Source: Asterella californica (lineage: Eukaryota > Streptophyta > Marchantiopsida > Marchantiales > Aytoniaceae). From it: a stretch of 64,000 nucleotides of DNA. Position 1 is the first letter of the stretch, and each line of letters starts with the position of its first letter. The notes beneath the pieces are model-generated. The model was not told the origin of the DNA, made no database searches, and worked only from the letters and a program-made list of their open reading frames with translations. The stretch covers positions 45,135,501 to 45,199,500 of the forward strand of contig JAYKYS010000001.1 of assembly GCA_036924285.1 (NCBI GenBank), in the 5' to 3' direction. Made by a program: the position numbers and the translations under genes. This document shows, one piece after another, positions 33,447 to 46,148 of the stretch.

Positions 33447-33488
33447 ACCTCTCCATGTCATAAGCATACCTCTCCATGTCATAAGCAT
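33447..33488. repeat. 21-bp unit, two perfect copies
   Basis: ACCTCTCCATGTCATAAGCAT occurs twice head to tail (33447-33467 and 33468-33488), directly before the larger array. Confidence 0.9.
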
Positions 33489-33813
33489 AGTTGGAAAATT
33501 GATCCTCTTCATCCCGACTAAACGTTCTCTCTTGTCTCTAGATTCTTGCAAGAAATTTACCACGCGAACAGAACATCAAATTAGAAGACAATACTCAGAC
33601 ACGTCAGAAACTTAGTTGGCAAATTGACCCTCTTCATTTTGAAAACTGAACCTGTTCATCTTGAAATTTACCACGAGAACAGAAATCAAATCAAAAGACA
33701 ATACTCAGACACATCAGAAGTTTAGTTGGAAAAGCGACCCTCTTCATCCCGACTAAGCTTTCGCTCTTCCCCCTTCATTCTTATTTGAAATTTACCGCAC
33801 GAAGAGAATAAAA
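33489..33813. repeat. Three-copy tandem array, ~110-125 bp units
   Basis: Units start AGTTGG at 33489, 33614 and 33724 and share CCTCTTCAT, GAAATTTACC and CAATACTCAGACAC. A further echo (GACAGTATCGAGACACATCAGAA) lies at 34040. The copies are diverged. No coding potential. Confidence 0.8.
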
Positions 33814-35205
33814 AGCTAAGCTTGCAATGGAATTGCAAAGCTATGCATTAACGATTTATCCGGGTCTATCTCTTTTCTTTCTTTTTTCTATTTTCACAAC
33901 GACTCTAGATCTATCCCTTTTCTTTTTCTTTCCAGTTTTCATAATTACCCTATCAGTTAGTTCGATTAAACGAGAAAAAGTTCCTTTCGGTTGCACAATC
34001 CACGTATAGTTATGTTAACGCATAGCGAAAACAAATTAGAAGACAGTATCGAGACACATCAGAACCTGACATGTGTAAAGAGAACTGATATGGACATCCA
34101 GCTAAGCTTCTTACATAGCGAAGTAACCTTGGAGACGTTTAGTTGATTGGCTATGCACGTTGTATCATACTCTATCATGAAATAGCATGGGATGCTTATT
34201 TGACAGTGAGAGGTGGATCAAGCAGTAAATCGATAAAGGGGTGGAAGGAGTTCATCAAACGTTATAGGGGTGGAATAAGCAAATAACTGGGTGCAGAGGA
34301 TGAGAAACAATAACTGGGTATTACACGTATCTCGCTTGTACGAGACGGGCGAGGAAAGAGAAATACTGTACTGTTCTTTCCTTTTCCCTGCATATTATTC
34401 ACCTCTACCATCTTATTCACCTCTTCCAGTTTGTTCGAAATGCAGTCGAATCTGTCCACGCAGTTATTTTCATTCCACGTCGGAACGTCCGTTCACTCCA
34501 AACCAAGTCCTGTTCTAAAACTCCACTCCGCTCCCTTACGGCACTTCGATCCTGTTGATTTTCCCCAAACCAAAAAGGTCACGTGGGGTATAACGGAGCC
34601 GAAATTCATCCGGACTGCGCATTCGTCGCTTAACCTCTCTGTGAACGCATTGCTCCCATTCTCATCCCCCGCTTGCTCATTATTGCTCATATATTCTGAA
34701 CTTCTTCTCATAAAAGAGAATTGCTGTTGGTGCTGATACTTTCACTGATTGGAGGATGACTGGAATAGTTAATTTATTCTCAATTCCTTTCTTACCTTCA
34801 TATCTCAAATTGCATTCTGTTTCGGAAACACCCCACCGCCAACTAGTTCTCCATGAAACACAGTTGTATGCTCTTCAGTCATGCTCCCTTTCCTGTTTCC
34901 GGCAACGCAGGATAACATGTGCTCACTTTAAGTTTCATATCGGGGTAGCCAGCTTCTATTCGAAATCCACGTCTGTAATTAGTAACTGATTCCTCAACCG
35001 TGGCGCTAGAATGACACAAAAACCCTAACAGGCACTGTTGGACTCAATTCCTGGAACTCTGTTGTGAGGAAAGAAGTAAGAAAATTGTGTGTCTAAGACA
35101 GTCGCTGTGTGTACTGATACTTCTCTCTGACGTCCTGCCTCATACTCGTGGCCAGAACTTCAGTGAGATACTTGCATTGTCCATAGTTAAAGAATGAGAA
35201 TGCGA
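33814..35205. other. No recognisable gene; 3' flank of MurC
   Basis: Short plus- and minus-strand frames only. The right part is the downstream flank of the MurC gene and may include its 3' UTR. Confidence 0.45.
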
Positions 35206-35211
35206 TTTATT
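35206..35211 (-). terminator. Candidate polyadenylation signal of MurC
   Basis: The minus strand reads AATAAA about 60 bases after the MurC stop codon, a suitable position for a 3' end signal. Confidence 0.5.
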
Positions 35212-35269
35212 CATGGTAGACGGTGAGTACCCGTAATAATACACTTTGTCTTGCACAACATGGCATGTC

Positions 35270-38200
35270 TCAGAGTAGTTTCGCCGAAAGAATCTTTAGT
35301 ACTTTCGGCCCGACTTCTGTAATATCACCTGCAAAACTCAAAGATAAAGACGTCGGTATCAGCAAAGGGTATTGCAACCGTATTCGTGTCAGATAAAGGT
35401 ATCTGATTACAGATCTGGAAGAGTAGAACACCACACACTGGTTTCCCTCCACTCTACTCCCGCATCGAGCAAGAGGTTTACTAATTTGTATGAAAGGTGC
35501 ATACTTTCTAGCTAAACAAGTAAGATGAGAAAGTGCAGCAAGAACAAGAAGCATGCACCAGAGGAATGATATGGTAATCTTAAGAAGAGAAAGGAGACAA
35601 GAGGATGTCATAGTTATGGCCTTAAACTATCAGTACACACAGCGATCAAGAAGCATACATCTACAATTCCGAAAACATTCATTCAGTCTTCTGTCAGTAA
35701 TCGAAGGAACATTCAGGGGCGCAGGAGAAGAGATCAAATGTAAACTAGCTTAAATCTGCAATTGTGGTACCTGTTTTCGGGTCTGTTGTCCTGGCTCTAA
35801 CAGACCCGAAAACACCCACGAACCTGGAACACGCTATAGCCGGCCCAAAATGCGAGGACAATACTACACATTAACCAAAGGGCCGCAGGCAGCCTCTAGT
35901 TGTACGTGAAGGAACTTCACATTAGACTATTATAGACTGTTATAGTTGCGTTTCATGTCTCTTCACATATCGACAATGCATCCACATGGAGTTCTAAGAT
36001 AATATCACCAGGTTTTGACATTCCAGAAAGAATATATGACTCGCCCATGAGCGATGGCAGTTAAGCAGTGGAACAAGAACCACACTCGTAAACAAAGCTA
36101 ACAACGAGTAGAATACCCCAATGAAGTAAATAGTGAGTGACAAAAGGAGAGGTGGCATGTATCCTATCTCCAAACGCCAAGTTAGCGCAAATCACTAACC
36201 CAGGGTATCTGACCAACAGGAAGTTGAAGTACGGCGCAAATACACATTGCTAAATAAATGGGAAGAGTATAAGCTACAAGGGAAAACAGAAATCCTGTTT
36301 GATACAAAAAGTGTGTTAACAGCTTGGTTTAAGCCTATACTGAAGGAAGAAAAGAAGTCTTTAGTAATGCGCATCGTTCTCGTAGCTTTCTATCAGTCAA
36401 TGTACATGACCTGGTTCAAGTTTGAGCTGGTACTACACCCCTTGAGCACAACTATTTAACATTCCAACAGACATAACGGAGTAAACGAGTACACAAAGCG
36501 GTAAATCCGAAAGAAACGTCCTTTTATAAGGTCCGTTCTGTGCAACCAGAAACGATTTTACACCGTAACGGCGTGCCTAAGCTCTAGCGCAGAACATCCC
36601 CTTCCGCAGAATGAGGCCATAGGTAAACAACCAGAAGTTTACCGAAACTTAATACATTAGAAACACAGAAAACATCGTTAAGCGTGAAGACGGAAAACAG
36701 TAACCTTCTCTAAACTGGATCAGTCCGAAATTAGTATAGGCTAATTACAAACTCACCTATACAATTATCCGAGGGTGAGAATCCTTGAGTGCAAAGGCTG
36801 AGTCCTCATCAATAAAAGATTGAACACGTATTCAGTCACGACATACAAAATTTCTTGCACCGCATTCCCCCACGGGAGTGATTGACCTCCTTACGTTTAA
36901 CTGGATGTCTCGCTTCTACTTATCTACAAGAGAGACATCTATACGAAGTCGCAAGGTACGGTCGAAGAACTATCCCAACGAATTCTCGGTTCAAAATGAC
37001 AAAGGGTGAGGGAGAAACCTTTTGCCGGATACGTTGAGCTGAAATGAAATCATACTGTACGTACACGGAAATCGAGACACACGGAGGTATAAGGATCTGT
37101 TGAAGAGGCCAGTGAACCTGTGATTTTGCTATACCCGTATCACGAGTCACAAAAAAGTTACAAACCTTCATACAAGTTAAACATCCCCAAGCAACTCAGG
37201 TAATGCAGTATGATTAAGACGTGTCTGGACCCGTCGTATCAGTACCAGAGGATGACATTAAAGGTACGAGGTGACAGCTCGGATCCAGTAAGGGTGCCTC
37301 GCGGTTGATTTTAGTATGTAATTACTCAAAAGTAGGCTTAAAGTTTCATAATATATCTTAAGTACCTGCTCCTAGTGTCAGCAGAACCACCTCCTGCGAG
37401 CTCACAGCCTCGAACAGCATTAACTCCCAGGAAAGCCGCTCGACCACTTTCTCCTAGAGGATCCAGCCACAACTTCCCACTGTTAGCTGCAGAATTCAAA
37501 GCACCCGGAAATACTCGCACAATGCTGTCGTGAACAGAGGCTGCCCCAAGCAAGGTACTCAGGGTCTTTGTGTTCCCGTCCCTGGGATTATTTTAACTGG
37601 TCCAAGACGGCTACTAACGTAAAAGTCCTATTTCCACTATTGAACTATAACCCCTTTTCCTGCTCGTACCCTGTATCTACTTCCGTGCATCAGTAAGAAC
37701 TCTTTGAATGAAACAAGTACAGTAGGAATATAATTTGTCTGTAATCAGATAACTGAAGATAGAAAGAAAAAGGATCAGTCACATACCAATGTGGGCACAA
37801 AAACGGCAGGTGGACCTGTGATTGCATTTGCCAAGTCCGCACCACTTATATTCCACGTATTATCGTCTCGTGCTGCATAAACCTGCTCAATGCTCAGGCG
37901 GTTGTAGCGTTAGTGCCCGCAGCTGTGGATTAGACCACGAGAACTGAAATCCAGACCCAAGAGCTATGAGATTATTTCCAGTCAATTACCAAATACTCCA
38001 GTATGTACAATAGAAAGTAAAAGGTGCAACAATACACGTAAACATAACCTCAGTGATAATGACCCTGTCGGCAGCACTGAACGCAGGGGCGAAGTCATGC
38101 AGCAATTTTGCCAGACGGCTGCCAAAGATTAACATAAAAATCTTAGGTCGGTGAGGTTTAGGAAGTCACTGGTGAAGATTAAAACACTAAAACGCATGAC

Positions 38201-41200
38201 CCGCAAGCCCCCTGCCGCCCCGCACCCTCCCCAAACAGAAAGAAACACCATCCTAACCTGTAGGTATGTGGTTGAAAGACAACCCAGACGGGTTGTTGAT
38301 CAAATCGTTGTCGAGCTGCTTGGAGAACAGCTCGCACTTCTGTTGGATGATGAGCATAATCGTCGAATATAACGCAACCTTTCACCTTTCCGACAAGCTC
38401 AAATCGCCTTCGAACCCCAACAAACTGGGCCAAAACCTCACTTGCTGCTACTGCAGCTCTCATCATGGCAGTGAAGCTTTCTTGAACACTGGAGCTCTTT
38501 ATATCTTGAGAAGCTAATAGAGATGCCACCACGATGACCTATGATACTACCTTATCAGTACGAACAATACGAGTTAAACACGACAACCATATTGGAAGAT
38601 CTCACGGCAACAGCTAAACAGTAATCCATAGCATCTAAATCAGAAGTAACCGAAGCTTCTACATCGGAGATACTTTAAAGGTTCTTTCAGGTTAGGTTGA
38701 AGCTCCTCACCACCGTATCCTCAAACATATTTTACGCATGAAAGAACTGTTCACGAGCATAGCAAGGAAATGACGCCCATAAGGTGATATATGCGGGTCC
38801 ATGTGGTTAGCAGCGCGATGCAAGAATTAACCACATGCACTTTAAGGTAAACCGTGAATTTGAGACCCGAAGAAGTACAGAGCAAGAAGAAAGATGGGGG
38901 GATTCACGCTAACGCTAACTCTAACGCTAAAAACTTTTTAACCAGCAATCAAGATGTTGAGAATATGTAGCAAACACTACACTCAAAGATACATGACCAC
39001 TTGTATGGACAATAGTAAGGTTAACTTGTATAAGATGAGATGCAGACTATCTAAGCATCGTGTAAGGGAATCATGCTTACACCAAGGCCGCTCCTCATTC
39101 CAGTATGATCCGTGAGCAGACACTAAACTGTAGCAAAACGTAACTGAATAATCAAAGCTCAGAAAACACGAAAGGGAGAAAAAGGAATGTAGCTGATACT
39201 CCTATCGAGACAAGCATTAAACCCAGGATACCTAGTGGCCGGCACAAAGCCTACTATGAACAACCACTATGTAGAGAATCTAGGCTGAAAAGAGAGGCGT
39301 ACACTGAGCAAAGGAGAGCACTAAGTACACATCCGCGCCTAAATTCCCAACAAAACGTGCTTGAAAACCAGAAATTTTGAGGGCCGATACAAAGAAGACA
39401 CTGAACAAATATGTATATTCATCCATGAGTACATCAGCTGGAATCAAGACCCATACGTATAAAACAAGCACGCAAAAAATTAACCCCGTGAAGTATGTGC
39501 ATAATAAGTAGCAAACACGGAAAATGTGTGTTAACTTTACACTTGAAGTCATTGAAAACTTTGAATAAACATGTTTGATTATAATCTCCGCTGGACAGTG
39601 AAAACAGAAATGGCTGTGAAAACAAAAACGGTACAGGCTAAAACTAAATAGGGTTAGAATGAAAATTGAGAGCAGAAAGTAAAACCTCAACCACTGAGAA
39701 AAGGACGCAACTTAGTCATAACACGAAAATATGGAAACCATGACGACAGGGCAAACAACATGGTGAATGAACACAAGATGACATAAAAACAACCACAAAA
39801 TACAATACTCAGTTTTGTCAGAGTCATTACCGCAAGTGAGTTGAGTACATTGTGAGTTCCGGGTAATTGCAACGTCACTCTCGCCATTGGTCTACCTGAA
39901 TGCACCTGAACATTCGACAGTAAGAAGTGATCTGCTCGAACATTTAGCAAGTCCATGTGTTTTTGACATTGTCAAACAAAGCAGGTACCGATTTACAGCA
40001 AAGTGATGACGGTTTTCTGAACTGAGTTTTGAATAATTCAAAACTCTGGCTCCAAATTCTGAAGACCCCAATAAATTATCCACTTTCTTCTTTTAGACTT
40101 GGAGACCACTTTTTTAACGTCCGGCGAAGGAAAAGTAAAAAGAGGTATTCTGCCAAGTCATATGATCGATACAATGGAGGATGAACTGACTTACTGCTAC
40201 ATAATCAGTTCCGCCTTGAATATTTGGTGCCAGCAGTATAGCTTGCCAGTCATTTCCATCCCCGAGACCATATGTCACTACTTGGCGTGAATCAAGATCA
40301 AACTGTGGATTTGTAGTCTTGGTAACTCTGTTGCCCCCCTCTGATTCATCGACCTGAAAGGCAGTGCTTAGAAGCTTCGTGCCAGCACTGAAATTCAGAC
40401 GAGATTGTCAGACACTCTAATATCAAACATGATGTTTGGTACTTGTAGAGCTCACAGCAAACTCCACGACACTGCTCAGACTACCTTGATAACTACATGC
40501 AAAGCATGAGCAAACATTATTGCTTGATTCAGAAGTAAACGAGGCATATAGAACAGACTTACCTGTCCCCACACAGAACAAGAGTACCCCCCGGCTTTAT
40601 TCGTTGTACAAACTGCCTGAAGATTTTTCTCACAGAAACCTGCATAGTCCCACATCCTGCATTAGACATGTCCTAGCCTTTCTCCTGCAGGCTGAATTTT
40701 AATCTGTTGATGGGGCAAAACCCGCAGACGTCCTTTAGTATCTCAAAGTAAAGTTTCTTAATAGACTTTTAAAATGAACAGTTGGCTTCGAAACCCATAG
40801 TTACCTCGTCAGGGAAGATGTCCACATGCTCCCAGTCAACGCTTGTCACTACTGCTAGGGAAGGTGCAACACCCAAAAAACAACCATCATATTCGTCGGC
40901 CTGTAACACACTGCAACTAGAAGTTAGTCCTAAGAAACTAAAATAGCCTTAATATGTGCACTTCACATGCGTCATTGATATCAAGAGTTTCAAGGATCGC
41001 AATAAGGATTTTCAGCTGTAAATGACTGTCTTTACTGCTTCCTTGAAGTGAGAGAATTACGATTCCTGAAGACTTGCCGGATTTCTGAAACTCAAAGCCA
41101 CAACGGAACTCAGACTTGATTCAGTTCTTGGACATCAACAATCAAGGGAACATATATGCTTGTAGTCGGGAGGAAACGAATCACACCTCTAAAACAAAAC

Positions 41201-43642
41201 GTTGCCCGCTTCCAAAAATCGCATTGCCACCACCCGGAAACTAAAAAACCAGAGAAACTTTCATAAGTTCTAACTGAAGTTTTTGTTGAACCAATATCAC
41301 ACGGTGATATGTCGTATTCTTGACCCCCCAATGTTTGTCGGCGTTTCTACTGAGCATATACTGTATGGAAGTGAATGACAATGGGGGAGTCTATATGCTT
41401 CGTACATAACCCTACGTTCTGAATAAGGGTAGGGATTCAAGTTAGGATAGAGATCAGCGAGGAATCTGAAGTTAGTAAACCCTATGCTGGGAAACACTCC
41501 ATTCACTGCATATCTCAGACGATGCCCACGCTATACACATGATCCTCTCACGTTCTTCATTTTTACTTTCACGAGTGTGCTTAAGTGACTGAAAGTAAGA
41601 AATGGACTGACTGCTTGTGTTTAGTCTGCTGAGCTGGACTGGACTGGACCGGTCACAACATCAACTAGATGGCAGAAGATAATACCTGCGGAACTTCAGC
41701 ACCGACAATGGCAGTAATGTCATGTTCCAATTCGTTCAAGACAGTGGCTAGCATGGCAGTAGTAGTACTCTTTCCTAGATGATCAAACCAGTCACAGCTT
41801 TTAAAACACGAGCCCTGTAGAACTTCGCAGCGCCTTTTTGAAACGTCTACGAAAAGGAAAAGGTACAGGCATTCGTGGTATTTTAAACATTTCCAGAGGA
41901 AAATGGAAAACTGAGGAGGATTTAGAATACCATGTGAACCAGCTATAGCAAGAAGTTCGTAGCCATCCGTGATTCGTCCAAGCCACTCGGCCCTCTTGTA
42001 TCTGTAAACGGTAGGCTTCAGTATATGACCCCTGAGTCACAGACAACTATAACATGTGCGGTAAAGAGCACATTTGACCGCCTCAATCATATGGAGATGG
42101 TCTGACGATCAGCAGTATGTATGTGCACAACCCCACCCCACTTCAACATGTTTGATGACGAGAGATATTCTCGCTGAAAAAAATGTGATTAGAAAGTAAT
42201 TATATACGTTGTGTATACTTAGCTGCATATTCAAGCGTTGCTTCTTACTTTCCAACAACATTATAGAATACTAGAATACAAATCGACGTTCACTTTTGCA
42301 ACGAATACATACGTGGACTGCAATATGCCAAGAAGAACAAGCTCCCTGAACAAACCTGGTCCACTGCAACACTTCTTGAAAAGAAATCTCACTGGGTATA
42401 AAGCAATGTTACATGTTACTTGGATCCACAAAGTCATCCAACTTTAACTTCCATATATCTGGAGTAGCTTGAGCAATTATGCATGTTGTACGAAAGTGAG
42501 AAAGTACTTGCTTACATAGGTACGCCAAGAGCCTGAGCAGCTTGTACCTCCTCATTGTTACTTGGAATGGCGCTAGAGACAACCACAGCGTCTGGTAGTG
42601 AACTACTGTGTGTATCTACAAGCTGTTTTGCAGCATGACCAACGTACACTCTCGCCCCTGCTTCCTTCAGCAGTTCCAGCCGTTCACTGGGGGTGGCGTC
42701 TGAACCACTGACCTTCAATCCCTGCCAACCACCTCAAACATTATTGTGCGTTCTCATCAGGCCGGCAACACAAGGACGCACTGCATGATGAAGAAAAACA
42801 GAAGAGTTACGAACCAGTATCATACTCCAGGAATCTCCAAAAAGCAACAGAGCTGAAGCACTCCGAACCATCCATACTTAGCAGATAAAGCAAAGTCATT
42901 TGGATAGATCAAACAGAGATACCACGTTACCTATTTCAGTAATATACGTGTGGAATTCAAGTTTGAAAGATATGATAGAATCATAAAATGTGGAGGAGCA
43001 GGAAGGTTGGGCGGAGGAACCAACCTGTTGTAGAGCTAAAAATGCAAGAGCTGATAAACCTGATCCACCGATTCCAATAAAGTGAACAGAAGGCTTGGTG
43101 GTAGAATCGTCTCTAAAAACTCCCACTCGCCAGTTCGAATTTTGGCGGGAGATCCTGCACTCCAAACCACCAGCTATCTCCTGGAGTCCATAACGAAATC
43201 TGCCACTCCTCCTAAACGGTTTGGTAGACACCTGAATCTTGCTCCACCAAGGTCCATAATTCCGGAATTCTCGACCGCGCAAAAATGCCTCAACTCCTAG
43301 TTCGAACAGATTAAATACTCCGGAAGAATACTCACGCGAATAGTTTGATTCCCGGATCTGATCTGGAAAAGGACCAGCTGCTTTCATCCTGGAAAAGAAC
43401 TGCTGCTGCCAGTCAAGCTTATCCAAAGTATAATTCCTTTGAGCACATGGAGGAATTTGTTTCCCGTGATCTCCACATGCAAATGAGCCATGGAAAGGAA
43501 AACTGGAATCCACTGCCATGCCTACACCCATAACTACAATCGTAAAGACAGCGACATGCCTAGAGCTGAATTTTGCACTCAAATCTGGTTTCAGTCCTGT
43601 CTCAATGGATCCTTGAATGTGCACGCTGAAGAAGCTGAACAT
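35270..43642 (-). CDS. UDP-N-acetylmuramate--L-alanine ligase (MurC), plastid-type
   Basis: MurC joins L-Ala to UDP-MurNAc using ATP. Fourteen exons (minus strand): 43642-43025, 42721-42516, 42001-41931, 41774-41686, 41240-41187, 40900-40805, 40639-40563, 40387-40195, 39905-39831, 38538-38258, 38118-38049, 37883-37787, 37453-37366 and 35328-35270. All introns are GT-AG and phases agree except at exon 12. The product is about 690 residues; bacterial MurC is about 460-490, and the extra N-terminal ~180 could hold a plastid transit peptide. Motifs: [14 protein letters not shown] (nucleotide-binding), [41 protein letters not shown] (P-loop, about 296-304), [37 protein letters not shown] (about 551-561), FQPHTY and LTLGAGDIT. 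An in-frame TAG 9 bases upstream supports ATG 43642 as the first possible start; Met-38 is an alternative. Exon 12 has six T where five restore the frame. Confidence 0.93.
35772..35814. repeat. Perfect 16-bp hairpin in the last MurC intron
   Basis: TGTTTTCGGGTCTGTT and AACAGACCCGAAAACA pair perfectly around an 11-base loop. It lies 440 bases from the 3' splice site of the 2-kb final intron. Function unknown; it may be the remnant of a foldback element. Confidence 0.8.
37787..37883 (-). other. MurC exon 12 with homopolymer frame conflict
   Basis: This exon encodes [20 protein letters not shown], then GPPAVF. It is 97 bases long. With the six-T run (37799-37804, minus strand) the reading becomes FCAHI and leaves phase 1, but exon 13 (EKVVERL...LLTLGAG) needs phase 0. 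Removing one T gives FVPTL and an in-phase join, matching what the family looks like here. Confidence 0.85.
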
Positions 43643-44337
43643 CCCATTCTAGTATCCTTGTTTCTCTGTAGTAGTGGAAAGGCCAAAATAAAAGTAAGTT
43701 ACTGTAGCTTTTGCTCTGGTTCAGATTTTATTTTCATGCAGTCTACCGATACAATGCTAAACTACCTACATTCTGAAGTGATCAAATTTTCGAAACTATC
43801 AGCATTCCTTTGGCTTGCACCGACCAGGTCCGTGAGGGGCCAGCGATATGGACACGTATACTGAGGACTTTAAGACAATGCTGAGTCCTGCAAGAGTATA
43901 CCATGCTCCCAAAAGTCTCTGCTGAAGAATGTGTCATGCTTTTGCATCTCTTCCAGCCAACAAATCTCGTTGGCCACTCTGTCATCCGTCAGGAACATCC
44001 ACTTCAGGAGAATCCGCCCTCCAGCTCTGGTGTGCAGGACCGAAATTCAAATTCGAATTCTATCGCTTTCCATTTGAGGTTTTAGCTTACGGTCCCTGAA
44101 GGCAAAGATTTAATCTCCGGGTTTAACCTTCTGAATGTCAATGACCAGCACGTTGTCTGGAAGTCGACCTGGGAAGTTCAGTTCGGGCTTGTGGCGTCCA
44201 CAGACTCCACGTCCCGTCGGTCCCCATAGAACCCTACAGTGTTGTCATGGAAAACTACACTAATGCGTCGCGGCTACTGCAAGAGTAGATATTACATAAC
44301 GTTAATCAATTTTACGGATTAGTACGTTGGATGATAC
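43643..44337. other. 5' flank of MurC, no other gene
   Basis: The likely MurC promoter side. A possible splice acceptor (CCACTACTACAG, minus strand, near 43665) ahead of the start could mean an intron in the 5' UTR. No other coding region recognised. Copia element III begins at the right edge. Confidence 0.4.
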
Positions 44338-44569
44338 TGTACAAAACTAAGGTAATTTACTCTAAGACACTTAACTGGAAGGCATACACAGAATGTGTGA
44401 GAGAGAGCTCAATACTCCAAGTCAAAAACAAAGTCTAATAAATGAAGAATAATGATGAGAAGACCAGGTGGTTCCTCCTGATATACAAAGAAAATCAGCA
44501 AAGGGTCGAGGGGTGTCTTCCCTTTGTGCCTTTCACAGTATCCAGTTTAAGATAGTTACTGTTCTCACA
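44338..44569 (-). repeat. Copia III 3' LTR
   Basis: 232 bp from TGTACAAAAC to TCTCACA. It matches 55836-56080 with many substitutions and small indels (including loss of a short GAGAGA repeat), so the element is much older than copia II. Confidence 0.9.
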
Positions 44570-44579
44570 ATATTCTATC

Positions 44580-45453
44580 ACTCCCATATGGATAGTTGAA
44601 GCATAAAGCAGTCTCCTCCTCATTGGTTGGAAGATCATGAGCAAGAAATTTCTCACTTGGAGTCATGTGAGTACTGGCTTACAATTCTCCAGACCAAATT
44701 GAAATAGCTTTTGGGTGAGATATAGAGAATGACTGAATCTTATCCATCCTACTGATCTGTCCATGATTATCTCTATGCTCAAACAATGATCTCTAATGTC
44801 GCTTATCTTGAATCTTGAACTGAGTTATCTTTTTAGTTTGATCATCAACTCCATGCTACTGCTTGCTATGATGGTATCGTCAACATACAAGGCCAAAATC
44901 ATGAACTGGTTGCCCTGATGAAAGTAGTAAACATTCACATCGGCACCAGACTTGGTAAACCCGAGGGATATGAAAAAACCATCGATTATTAGATACCATT
45001 CCCCTGAGAACTGTAGTGTGCGTAGTAATCTGCAACACACTTGTCTTCTTATCGAGGCAGTGACTCCTTCAAAAACATTCATGTATATCTCCTCATTGAG
45101 TGTTCCATTCAAGAAAATTTTCTTAACATCTATCTGGTGCATATGTAAATTATGTTGTGCAGATATGGTCAGAATCAGACATACAAATTGAACTCTTATC
45201 ACTGAGAAAAAAATATCAGTGTAATCGACGCCGTAGATTTGAGTGAATCCACGAGCCACCAGACGTGCTTTGTATCGAGAGATGGAACCATCGGAGTTCA
45301 ACTTTAGCTTAAACGTCCACTTGTTGATGATGGGACGTCTGCCATGTGATAGGTTAGTGAACATCCATGTTCCGTTAGCTTGATGCGATTCCAGTTCCTC
45401 CTGTATGGCTTTCTCTCATTGTTCTGCATTGGGGGAAGAAAGTGCATCTCTGG
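44580..45453 (-). pseudogene. Copia III reverse transcriptase
   Basis: Minus-strand frame from 45364: NKWTFKLKLNSDGSISRYKA, the LVARGFTQIYGVDY stretch, HQIDVKKIFLNGTLNEEIYM, then LALYVDDTIIASSS with the catalytic YVDD near 44870. Frames further down give FKISDIRDHCLSIE, GLENCKPV and a LLYAS block at about 44600, corresponding to the end of RT. There is no RNase H before the LTR. Small deletions have removed part of the LYGLKQ motif in this copy. Confidence 0.88.
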
Positions 45454-45985
45454 AAGTAGTAAACATTCACATCGGCACCAGACTTGGTAAACCCGAGGGA
45501 TATGAAAAAACCATCTTATTAGATACCATTCCCCTGAGAACTGTTTTAATCCGTATAGTGTGCATAGTAATCTGCAACACACTTGTCTTCTTATCGAGGC
45601 AGTGACTCCTTCAGAAACATTCATGTATATCTCCTCATTGAGTGTTCCGTTCCATTCAAGAAAATTTTCTTAACATCCATCTGGTGCATATGTAAATTAT
45701 GTTGTGCATATATGGTCAGAATCAGACATACAAATTAAACTCTTACCACTGAGAAAAAAGTATCAGTGTAATCGACGTCGTAGATTTGAGTGAATCCACG
45801 AGCCACCAGACGTGCTTTGTATCGAGAGATGGAACCATCAGAGTTCAACTTTAGCTTAAACGTCCACTTGTTGGTGATGGGACGTCTACCATGTGATAGG
45901 TCAGTGAACATCCGTGTTCCGTTAGCTTGATGCGATTCCAGTTCCTCCTGTATGGCTTTTTCTCATTGTTCTGCATTGGGGGAAG
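44922..45985. repeat. 532-bp tandem duplication inside copia III RT
   Basis: 44922-45453 and 45454-45985 are head-to-tail copies; both begin AAGTAGTAAACATTCACATC and end with TTGGGGGAAGAAAGTGCATC. Copies differ by short indels and substitutions, so the duplication is not recent. It repeats the N-terminal RT blocks. Confidence 0.92.
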
Positions 45986-46148
45986 AAAGTGCATCTCTGT
46001 AAGACACAAGCTCCATGGAGACTGGTGAGAGTGTTACCATTAATGCGTCCTTCTGTTTCCTCGGCTTTCTTGATTTTGGAGGAGCAAGGGGGTTTGTAAC
46101 CTTCAGCATGGTCACGCCTTGGAGGCACTGATTGTCTTGTTGATCGTC
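45454..46148 (-). pseudogene. Copia III duplicated RT N-terminal part
   Basis: Repeats the segment from the RT start through LYGLKQFSGEWYL and on into VYQVWCRCECLLL in shifted frames, then stops at the junction with the second copy. Upstream (46148-45980) is the RT lead-in. Confidence 0.8.

Noticed and set aside
37338..37553. 71-codon frame overlapping MurC exon 13
   Set aside because: It looked like an unknown exon, but the correct reading is another frame from 37453 (EKVVERL... LLTLGAG), which joins the last exon in phase.
38905..38935. CTAACG/CTAACT repeats resembling telomere sequence
   Set aside because: Only a few imperfect 6-base units inside a MurC intron; plant telomeres are TTTAGGG repeats.
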